Both the position numbers and the translations under genes were made by a program. The notes below the pieces were generated by a model. That model was not told where the DNA came from. It saw only the letters and a list, made by a program, of their open reading frames with translations, and did not search any database. From Auanema rhodensis (taxonomy: Eukaryota; Nematoda; Chromadorea; Rhabditida; Rhabditidae), in assembly GCA_964057225.1 (NCBI GenBank), contig OZ059897.1, forward strand, positions 22,072,001 through 22,136,000: a DNA stretch of 64,000 bases. The letters run 5' to 3'. Positions 1-8,976 of this stretch are shown here, piece after piece (position 1 is the stretch's first letter; each line of letters begins with the position of its first letter).

Positions 1-176
1 TATTAGTCTAAAAACAAATTTTTATTGATATTGGTGCATGGTAACCATGACTTTGAAATTTACGTGAACTTTAATTTATGCTAATTAAATGTACACGTGA
101 TGTGCACTTGGTATGTAACTCGCTTCACGTGAAAGATAAAGAGATGCGGTTTTCAAAATTAGATTCCCCTTGACCA
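1..176 (+). repeat. Monomer 1, GGTG class with unusual 3' end
   Basis: The 5' part is GGTG class with an intact CACGTG 1, but the 3' end has A170T and T173A, otherwise seen only in monomers 45 and 62. Those two are GGTT class and carry G97T. Monomer 1 therefore looks like a junction between a GGTG monomer and the 45/62 type, with the switch between positions 97 and 170. Where the array begins upstream cannot be seen. Confidence 0.7.
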
Positions 177-1232
177 TATTAGTCTAAAAACAAATTTTTA
201 TTGATATTGGTTCATGGTAACCATGACTTTGAATTTTACGTGAACTTTAATTTATGCTAATTAAATGTACACGTGATGTGCACTTGGTATGTAACTCGCT
301 TCACGTGAAAGATAAAGAGATGCGGTTTTCAAAATTAGATTCCCCATGTCCATATTAGTCTAAAAACAAATTTTTATTGATATTGGTTCATGGTAACCAT
401 GACTTTGAAATTTACGTGAACTTTAATTTATGCTAATTAAATGTACATGTGATGTGCACTTGGTATGCAACTCGCTTCACGTGAAAGATAAAGAGATGCG
501 GTTTTCAAAATTAGATTCCCCATGTCCATATTAGTCTAAAAACAAATTTTTATTGATATTGCTTCATGGTAACCATGACTTTGAAATATACGTGAACTTT
601 AATTTATGCTAATTAAATGTACACGTGATGTGCACTTGGTATGTAACTCGCTTCACGTGAAAGATAAAGAGATGCGGTTTTCAAAATTAGATTCCCCATG
701 TCCATATTAGTTTAAAAACAAATTTTTATTGATATTGGTTCATGGTAACCATGACTTTGAAATTTACGTGAACTTTAATTTATGCTAATTAAATGTACAC
801 GTGATGTGCACTTGGTATGTAACTCGCTTCACGTGAAAGATAAAGAGATGCGGTTTTCAAAATTAGATTCCCCATGTCCATATTAGTCTAAAAACAAATT
901 TTTATTAATATTGGTTCATGGTAACCATGACTTTGAAATTTACGTGAACTTTAATTTATGCTAATTAAATGTACACGTGATGTGCACTTGGTATGTAACT
1001 CGCTTCACGTGAAAGATAAAGAGATGCGGTTTTCAAAATTAGATTCCCCATGTCCATATTAGTCTAAAAACAAATTTTTATTGATATTGCTTCATGGTAA
1101 CCATGACTTTGAAATTTACGTGAACTTTAATTTATGCTAATTAAATGTACACGTGATGTGCACTTGGTATGTAACTCGCTTCACGTGAAAGATAAAGAGA
1201 TGCGGTTTTCAAAATTAGATTCCCCATGTCCA
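177..1232 (+). repeat. Six-monomer block (monomers 2-7), third copy of a block seen twice downstream
   Basis: Marker order: A58T; C96T with T116C; GCTT with T60A; C8T; G27A; GCTT. The same order recurs in monomers 46-51 (7921-8976) and 63-68 (10913-11968), each time after a monomer ending with A170T and T173A. This copy lies 44 monomers (7,744 bp) before the second. Monomers 7-8 continue GCTT then GGTG, as 68-69 do but 51-52 do not, so this copy is closer in context to the third. Confidence 0.85.
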
Positions 1233-1408
1233 TATTAGTCTAAAAACAAATTTTTATTGATATTGGTGCATGGTAACCATGACTTTGAAATTTACGTGAA
1301 CTTTAATTTATGCTAATTAAATGTACACGTGATGTGCACTTGGTATGTAACTCGCTTCACGTGAAAGATAAAGAGATGCGGTTTTCAAAATTAGATTCCC
1401 CATGTCCA

Positions 1409-4400
1409 TATTAGTCTAAAAACAAATTTTTATTGATATTGCTTCATGGTAACCATGACTTTGAAATTTACGTGAACTTTAATTTATGCTAATTAAATGT
1501 ACACGTGATGTGCACATGGTATGTAACTCGCTTCACGTGAAAGATAAAGAGATGCGGTTTTCAAAATTAGATTCCCCATGTCCATATTAGTCTAAAAACA
1601 AATTTTTATTGATATTGCTTCATGGTAACCATGACTTTGAAATTTACGTGAACTTTAATTTATGCTAATTAAATGTACACGTGATGTGCACTTGGTATGT
1701 AACTCGCTTCACGTGAAAGATAAAGAGATGCGGTTTTCAAAATTAGATTCCCCATGTCCATATTAGTCTAAAAACAAATTTTTATTGATATTGGTGCATG
1801 GTAACCATGACTTTGAAATTTACGTGAACTTTAATTTATGCTAATTAAATGTACACGTGATGTGCACTTGGTATGTAACTCGCTTCACGTGAAAGATAAA
1901 GAGATGCGGTTTTCAAAATTAGATTCCCCATGTCCATATTAGTCTAAAAACAAATTTTTATTGATATTGGTGCATGGTAACCATGACTTTGAAATTTACG
2001 TGAACTTTAATTTATGCTAATTAAATGTACACGTGATGTGCACTTGGTATGTAACTCGCTTCACGTGAAAGATAAAGAGATGCGGTTTTCAAAATTAGAT
2101 TGCCCATGTCCATATTAGTCTAAAAACAAATTTTTATTGATATTGGTTCATGGTAACCATGACTTTGAAATTTACGTGAACTTTAATTTATGCTAATTAA
2201 ATGTACACGTGATGTGCACATGGTATGTAACTCGCTTCACGTGAAAGATAAAGAGATGCGGTTTTCGAAATTAGATTCCCCATGTCCATATTAGTCTAAA
2301 AACAAATTTTTATTGATATTGCTTCATGGTAACCATGACTTTGAAATTTACGTGAACTTTAATTTATGCTAATTAAATGTACACGTGATGTGCACATGGT
2401 ATGTAACTCGCTTCACGTGAAAGATAAAGAGATGCGGTTTTCAAAATTAGATTCCCCATGTCCATATTAGTCTAAAAACAAATTTTTATTGATATTGCTT
2501 CATGGTAACCATGACTTTGAAATTTACGTGAACTTTAATTTATGCTAATTAAATGTACACGTGATGTGCACTTGGTATGTAACTCGCTTCACGTGAAAGA
2601 TAAAGAGATGCGGTTTTCAAAATTAGATTCCCCATGTCCATATTAGTCTAAAAACAAATTTTTATTGATATTGGTGCATGGTAACCATGACTTTGAAATT
2701 TACGTGAACTTTAATTTATGCTAATTAAATGTACACGTGATGTGCACTTGGTATGTAACTCGCTTCACGTGAAAGATAAAGAGATGCGGTTTTCAAAATT
2801 AGATTCCCCATGTCCATATTAGTCTAAAAACAAATTTTTATTGATATTGGTGCATGGTAACCATGACTTTGAAATTTACGTGAACTTTAATTTATGCTAA
2901 TTAAATGTACACGTGATGTGCACTTGGTATGTAACTCGCTTCACGTGAAAGATAAAGAGATGCGGTATTTAAAATTATATTCCCCATGTCCATATTAGTC
3001 TAAAAACAAATTTTTATTGATATTGGTTCATGGTAACCATGACTTTGAAATTTACGTGAACTTTAATTTATGCTAATTAAATGTACACGTGATGTGCACT
3101 TGGTATGTAACTCGCTTCACGTGAAAGATAAAGAGATGCGGTTTTCAAAATTAGATTCCCCATGTCCATATTAGTCTAAAAACAAATTTTTATTGATATT
3201 GGTGCATGGTAACCATGACTTTGAAATTTACGTGAACTTTAATTTATGCTTATTAAATGTACACGTGATGTGCACTTGGTATGTAACTCGCTTCACGTGA
3301 AAGATAAAGAGATGCGGTTTTCAAAATTAGATTCCCCATGTCCATATTAGTCTAAAAACAAATTTTTATTGATATTGGTGCATGGTAACCATGACTTTGA
3401 AATTTACGTGAACTTTAATTTATGCTAATTAAATGTACACGTGATGTGCACTTGGTATGTAACTCGCTTCACGTGAAAGATAAAGAGATGCGGTTTTCAA
3501 AATTAGATTGCCCATGTCCATATTAGTCTAAAAACAAATTTTTATTGATATTGGTTCATGGTAACCATGACTTTGAAATTTACGTGAACTTTAATTTATG
3601 CTAATTAAATGTACACGTGATGTGCACATGGTATGTAACTCGCTTCACGTGAAAGATAAAGAGATGCGGTTTTCGAAATTAGATTCCCCATGTCCATATT
3701 AGTCTAAAAACAAATTTTTATTGATATTGCTTCATGGTAACCATGACTTTGAAATTTACGTGAACTTTAATTTATGCTAATTAAATGTACACGTGATGTG
3801 CACATGGTATGTAACTCGCTTCACGTGAAAGATAAAGAGATGCGGTTTTCAAAATTAGATTCCCCATGTCCATATTAGTCTAAAAACAAATTTTTATTGA
3901 TATTGCTTCATGGTAACCATGACTTTGAAATTTACGTGAACTTTAATTTATGCTAATTAAATGTACACGTGATGTGCACTTGGTATGTAACTCGCTTCAC
4001 GTGAAAGATAAAGAGATGCGGTTTTCAAAATTAGATTCCCCATGTCCATATTAGTCTAAAAACAAATTTTTATTGATATTGGTTCATGGTAACCATGACT
4101 TTGAAATTTACGTGAACTTTAATTTATGCTAATTAAATGTACACGTGATGTGCACTTGGTATGTAACTCGCTTCACGTGAAAGATAAAGAGATGCGGTTT
4201 TCAAAATTAGATTCCCCATGTCCATATTAGTCTAAAAACAAATTTTTATTGATATTGGTGCATGGTAACCATGACTTTGAAATTTACGTGAACTTTAATT
4301 TATGCTAATTAAATGTACACGTGATGTGCACTTGGTATGTAACTCGCTTCACGTGAAAGATAAAGAGATGCGGTTTTCAAAATTAGATTCCCCATGTCCA

Positions 4401-4928
4401 TATTAGTCTAAAAACAAATTTTTATTGATATTGGTGCATGGTAACCATGACTTTGAAATTTACGTGAACTTTAATTTATGCTAATTAAATGTACACGTGA
4501 TGTGCACTTGGTATGTAACTCGCTTCACGTGAAAGATAAAGAGATGCGGTTTTCAAAAATAGATTCCCCATGTCCATATTAGTCTAAAAACAAATTTTTA
4601 TTGATATTGGTTCATGGTAACCATGACTTTGAAATTTACGTGAACTTTAATTTATGCTAATTAAATGTACACGTGATGTGCACATGGTATGTAACTCGCT
4701 TCACGTGAAAGATAAAGAGATGCGGTTTTCGAAATTAGATTCCCCATGTCCATATTAGTCTAAAAACAAATTTTTATTGATATTGCTTCATGGTAACCAT
4801 GACTTTGAAATTTACGTGAACTTTAATTTATGCTAATTAAATGTACACGTGATGTGCACATGGTATGTAACTCGCTTCACGTGAAAGATAAAGAGATGCG
4901 GTTTTCAAAATTAGATTCCCCATGTCCA
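1409..4928 (+). repeat. T108A/A155G monomer family with 8- and 6-monomer spacing
   Basis: T108A occurs only here (monomers 9, 13, 14, 21, 22, 27, 28). The motif 'GGTG ending with C166G, then GGTT with T108A and A155G, then GCTT with T108A, then GCTT' is at 1937-2640 (monomers 12-15) and 3345-4048 (20-23), eight monomers apart. A related version without C166G starts at 4401 (26-28), six monomers later and with a GGTT after it. The changing spacing shows exchanges of whole monomers inside an older repeat. Confidence 0.8.
2817..2992 (+). repeat. Monomer 17 with clustered private substitutions
   Basis: T151A, C154T and G162T fall within 12 bases and I saw none of them elsewhere. The TTTT-C-AAAA dyad is destroyed. 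Length stays 176. A local multi-base event or a sequencing/consensus error are both possible. Confidence 0.75.
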
Positions 4929-5464
4929 TATTAGTCTAAAAACAAATTTTTATTGATATTGGTTCATGGTAACCATGACTTTGAAATTTACGTGAACTTT
5001 AATTTATGCTAATTAAATGTACACGTGATGTGCACTTGGTATGTAACTCGCTTCACGTGAAAGATAAAGAGATGCGGTTTTCAAAATTAGATTCCCCATG
5101 TCCATATTAGTCTAAAAACAAATTTTTATTGATATTGCTTCATGGTAACCATGACTTTGAAATTTACGTGAACTTTAATTTATGCTAATTAAATGTACAC
5201 GTGATGTGCACTTGGTATGTAACTCGCTTCACGTGAAAGATAAAGAGATGCGGTTTTCAAAATTAGATTCCCCATGTCCATATTAGTCTAAAAACAAATT
5301 TTTATTGATATTGGTTCATGGTAACCATGACTTTGAAATTTACGTGAACTTTAATTTATGCTAATCAAATGTACACGTGATGTGCACTTGGTATGTAACT
5401 CGCTTCACGTGAAAGATAAAGAGATGCGGTTTTCAAAATTAGATTCCCCATGTCCATATTAGTC

Positions 5465-5480
5465 TAAAAACAAATTTTTA
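5465..5480. repeat. A/T-tract inverted repeat (monomer 9-24)
   Basis: Arms taaaaa (9-14) and ttttta (19-24) are separated by caaa, a perfect 6-bp inverted repeat. Adjacent A and T tracts of this kind favour intrinsic curvature. Present in almost every monomer. C8T just before it (monomers 5, 49, 66) creates a TTTAAA, and T9C (97, 112, 144, 157, 331) removes the outermost pair. Confidence 0.85.
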
Positions 5481-5491
5481 TTGATATTGGT

Positions 5492-5506
5492 TCATGGTAA
5501 CCATGA
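5492..5506. repeat. Dyad with BstEII core (monomer 36-50)
   Basis: Arms tcatggt and accatga flank a single central A, a 7-bp perfect dyad containing GGTAACC. In GGTG-class monomers base 36 is G and the arms shorten to 6 bp. The most polymorphic cluster of the monomer (33-36) abuts this dyad, while its core is nearly invariant. Private exceptions are C37A in monomer 193, A38T in 328 and C46T in 292. Confidence 0.85.
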
Positions 5507-5514
5507 CTTTGAAA

Positions 5515-5524
5515 TTTACGTGAA
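5515..5524. other. ACGTG core, first of three phased motifs (monomer 59-68)
   Basis: The decamer tttacgtgaa differs by one base from the perfect palindrome at 124-133. Its centre lies 33 bp before the CACGTG at 94-99. The reverse complement of this decamer matches the 124-133 palindrome at 9 of 10 positions, so the two could also pair within one strand. Variants next to it: A58T (often), T60A and T59A. C63G destroys the core in monomers 203 and 207. Confidence 0.8.
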
Positions 5525-5525
5525 C

Positions 5526-5545
5526 TTTAATTTATGCTAATTAAA
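5526..5545. repeat. AT-rich inverted repeat (monomer 70-89)
   Basis: Arms tttaatt (70-76) and aattaaa (83-89) flank a 6-base spacer, a perfect 7-bp inverted repeat. T72C (for example monomers 224, 225, 238, 239, 248, 255) and A89T (first seen in monomer 216 and common afterwards) shorten it. A89T also creates an ATTAAT site and an aattaatt palindrome, making it a usable restriction marker of the second half of the window. Confidence 0.85.
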
Positions 5546-5549
5546 TGTA

Positions 5550-5555
5550 CACGTG
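5550..5555. other. CACGTG palindrome 1 (monomer 94-99)
   Basis: This is a CACGTG hexamer, the E-box/G-box core recognised in other systems by bHLH and bZIP factors. Read on the minus strand with two more bases it is ATCACGTG, which fits the yeast Cbf1/CDEI consensus RTCACRTG. Whether anything binds it here is unknown. It is lost in only about 11 monomers: C96T in 3, 47 and 64; G97T in 45, 62, 179 and 297; G97A in 91, 106, 138 and 151. These losses are shared through segmental copying. Confidence 0.85.
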
Positions 5556-5557
5556 AT

Positions 5558-5563
5558 GTGCAC
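5558..5563. other. GTGCAC palindrome (monomer 102-107)
   Basis: ApaLI-type hexamer two bases after CACGTG palindrome 1. In the T108A monomers of the first 5 kb it extends to the 10-bp perfect palindrome atgtgcacat. It is broken by G104A in monomer 138 and by A106T plus C107T in monomer 154. Confidence 0.8.
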
Positions 5564-5579
5564 TTGGTATGTAACTCGC

Positions 5580-5589
5580 TTCACGTGAA
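5580..5589. other. TTCACGTGAA palindrome, CACGTG 2 (monomer 124-133)
   Basis: A perfect 10-bp palindrome containing the second CACGTG hexamer, centred 32 bp after the first. Base changes are rare: T125A shortens it but keeps the hexamer (monomers 98, 113, 116, 128, 145, 158); A132G also keeps it (228, 242, 252, 259); G129A (248, 255) and G131T (203, 207) destroy the hexamer. Confidence 0.85.
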
Positions 5590-5605
5590 AGATAAAGAGA
5601 TGCGG

Positions 5606-5614
5606 TTTTCAAAA
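5606..5614. repeat. TTTT-C-AAAA dyad (monomer 150-158)
   Basis: Four T and four A flank one C. In A155G monomers (13, 21, 27, 97, 112, 144, 157) this becomes the 8-bp palindrome tttcgaaa with a new CpG. T152G and T153C variants mark consecutive monomers (77-78, 88-89, 103-104, 135-136) and are the best markers of the 15-monomer block. Confidence 0.75.
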
Positions 5615-5984
5615 TTAGATTCCCCATGTCCATATTAGTCTAAAAACAAATTTTTATTGATATTGGTTCATGGTAACCATGACTTTGAAATTTACGTGAA
5701 CTTTAATTTATGCTAATTAAATGTACACGTGATGTGCACTTGGTATGTAACTCGCTTCACGTGAAAGATAAAGAGATGCGGTTTTCAAAATTAGATTCCC
5801 CATGTCCATATTAGTCTAAAAACAAATTTTTATTGATATTGGTTCATGGTAACCATGACTTTGAAATTTACGTGAACTTTAATTTATGCTAATTAAATGT
5901 ACACGTGATGTGCACTTGGTATGTAACTCGCTTCACGTGAAAGATAAAGAGATGCGGTTTTCAAAATTAGATTCCCCATGTCCA

Positions 5985-8976
5985 TATTAGTCTAAAAACA
6001 AATTTTTATTGATATTGGTTCATGGTAACCATGACTTTGAAATTTACGTGAACTTTAATTTATGCTAATTAAATGTACACGTGATGTGCACTTGGTATGT
6101 AACTCGCTTCACGTGAAAGATGAAGAGATGCGGTTTTCAAAATTAGATTCCCCATGTCCATATTAGTCTAAAAACAAATTTTTATTGATATTGGTTCATG
6201 GTAACCATGACTTTGAAATTTACGTGAACTTTAATTTATGCTAATTAAATGTACACGTGATGTGCACTTGGTATGTAACTCGCTTCACGTGAAAGATAAA
6301 GAGATTCGGTTTTCAAAATTAGATCCCCCATGTCCATATTAGTCTAAAAACAAATTTTTATTGATATTGGTTCATGGTAACCATGACTTTGAATTTTACG
6401 TGAACTTTAATTTATGCTAATTAAATGTACACGTGATGTGCACTTGGTATGTAACTCGCTTCACGTGAAAGATAAAGAGATGCGGTTTTCAAAATTAGAT
6501 TCCCCATGTCCACATTAGTCTAAAAACAAATTTTTATTGATATTGGTGCATGGTAACCATGACTTTGAAATTTACGTGAACTTTAATTTATGCTAATTAA
6601 ATGTACACGTGATGTGCACTTGGTATGTAACTCGCTTCACGTGAAAGATAAAGAGATGCGGTTTTCAAAATTAGATTCCCCATGTCCATATTAGTCTAAA
6701 AACAAATTTTTATTGATATTGGTGCATGGTAACCATGACTTTGAAATTTACGTGAACTTTAATTTATGCTAATTAAATGTACACGTGATGTGCACTTGGT
6801 ATGTAACTCGCTTCACGTGAAAGATAAAGAGATGCGGTTTTCAAAATTAGATTCCCCATGTCCATATTAGTCTAAAAACAAATTTTTATTGATATTGGTT
6901 CATGGTAACCATGACTTTGAATTTTACGTGAACTTTAATTTATGCTAATTAAATGTACACGTGATGTGCACTTGGTATGTAACTCGCTTCACGTGAAAGA
7001 TAAAGAGATGCGGTTTTCAAAATTAGATTCCCCATGTCCATATTAGTCTAAAAACAAATTTTTATTGATATTGGTGCATGGTAACCATGACTTTGAATTT
7101 TACGTGAACTTTAATTTATGCTAATTAAATGTACACGTGATGTGCACTTGGTATGTAACTCGCTTCACGTGAAAGATAAAGAGATGCGGTTTTCAAAATT
7201 AGATTCCCCATGTCCATATTAGTCTAAAAACAAATTTTTATTGATATTGGTTCATGGTAACCATGACTTTGAATTTTACGTGAACTTTAATTTATGCTAA
7301 TTAAATGTACACGTGATGTGCACTTGGTATGTAACTCGCTTCACGTGAAAGATAAAGAGATGCGGTTTTCAAAATTAGATTCCCCCTGTCCATATTAGTC
7401 TAAAAACAAATTTTTATTGATATTGCTTCATGGTAACCATGACTTTGAAATTTACGTGAACTTTAATTTATGCTAATTAAATGTACACGTGATGTGCACT
7501 TGGTATGTAACTCGCTTCACGTGAAAGATAAAGAGATGCGGTTTTCAAAATTAGATTCCCCATGTCCATATTAGTCTAAAAACAAATTTTTATTGATATT
7601 AGTTCATGGTAACCATGACTTTGAAATTTACGTGAACTTTAATTTATGCTAATTAAATGTACACGTGATGTGCACTTGGTATGTAACTCGCTTCACGTGA
7701 AAGATAAAGAGATGCGGTTTTCAAAATTAGATTCCCCATGTCCATATTAGTCTAAAAACAAATTTTTATTGATATTGGTTCATGGTAACCATGACTTTGA
7801 AATTTACGTGAACTTTAATTTATGCTAATTAAATGTACACTTGATGTGCACTTGGTATGTAACTCGCTTCACGTGAAAGATAAAGAGATGCGGTTTTCAA
7901 AATTAGATTCCCCTTGACCATATTAGTCTAAAAACAAATTTTTATTGATATTGGTTCATGGTAACCATGACTTTGAATTTTACGTGAACTTTAATTTATG
8001 CTAATTAAATGTACACGTGATGTGCACTTGGTATGTAACTCGCTTCACGTGAAAGATAAAGAGATGCGGTTTTCAAAATTAGATTCCCCATGTCCATATT
8101 AGTCTAAAAACAAATTTTTATTGATATTGGTTCATGGTAACCATGACTTTGAAATTTACGTGAACTTTAATTTATGCTAATTAAATGTACATGTGATGTG
8201 CACTTGGTATGCAACTCGCTTCACGTGAAAGATAAAGAGATGCGGTTTTCAAAATTAGATTCCCCATGTCCATATTAGTCTAAAAACAAATTTTTATTGA
8301 TATTGCTTCATGGTAACCATGACTTTGAAATATACGTGAACTTTAATTTATGCTAATTAAATGTACACGTGATGTGCACTTGGTATGTAACTCGCTTCAC
8401 GTGAAAGATAAAGAGATGCGGTTTTCAAAATTAGATTCCCCATGTCCATATTAGTTTAAAAACAAATTTTTATTGATATTGGTTCATGGTAACCATGACT
8501 TTGAAATTTACGTGAACTTTAATTTATGCTAATTAAATGTACACGTGATGTGCACTTGGTATGTAACTCGCTTCACGTGAAAGATAAAGAGATGCGGTTT
8601 TCAAAATTAGATTCCCCATGTCCATATTAGTCTAAAAACAAATTTTTATTAATATTGGTTCATGGTAACCATGACTTTGAAATTTACGTGAACTTTAATT
8701 TATGCTAATTAAATGTACACGTGATGTGCACTTGGTATGTAACTCGCTTCACGTGAAAGATAAAGAGATGCGGTTTTCAAAATTAGATTCCCCATGTCCA
8801 TATTAGTCTAAAAACAAATTTTTATTGATATTGCTTCATGGTAACCATGACTTTGAAATTTACGTGAACTTTAATTTATGCTAATTAAATGTACACGTGA
8901 TGTGCACTTGGTATGTAACTCGCTTCACGTGAAAGATAAAGAGATGCGGTTTTCAAAATTAGATTCCCCATGTCCA
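5985..8976 (+). repeat. 17-monomer higher-order block, copy 1 (monomers 35-51)
   Basis: Marker order: A138G; G146T with T165C; A58T; T1C with GGTG; then A58T and GGTG monomers; a monomer whose predecessor ends with A170C; an AGTT; a G97T monomer ending with A170T and T173A; then the six-monomer series A58T, C96T/T116C, T60A, C8T, G27A, GCTT. Copy 2 follows directly, 2,992 bp later, with every marker I tracked in the same place. Outside the block, monomer 34 is GGTT whereas its counterpart 51 is GCTT, fixing the left edge near 5985. Confidence 0.88.

Larger units (their letters stand above)
5457..5632 (+). repeat. Reference monomer (no. 32) matching the majority sequence
   Basis: This monomer carries the commonest base at every position tracked, so it serves as the reference; add 5456 to a monomer position to get the window coordinate. 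It has 56 G+C of 176 and five CpGs (63, 96, 121, 128, 147). In order it contains an A/T-tract hairpin (9-24), a BstEII-type dyad (36-50), an ACGTG core (59-68), an AT-rich inverted repeat (70-89), CACGTG (94-99), GTGCAC (102-107), a TTCACGTGAA palindrome (124-133), a TTTT-C-AAAA dyad (150-158) and a CCCC run (166-169). No AGCT, HindIII site or CENP-B box is present. Four alleles occur at 33-36: GGTT (here), GGTG, GCTT and AGTT, each one base from GGTT. Confidence 0.95.

Noticed and set aside
5457-5632. CENP-B box
   Set aside because: No segment fits NTTCGNNNNANNCGGGN on either strand. The only TTCG, in A155G monomers, lacks the A and CGGG that should follow.
5457-5632. Promoter elements (AT-rich segments near CACGTG)
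   Set aside because: The monomer is AT-rich throughout, so TATA-like strings are expected by chance. Nothing in the sequence marks a start site or a transcript.
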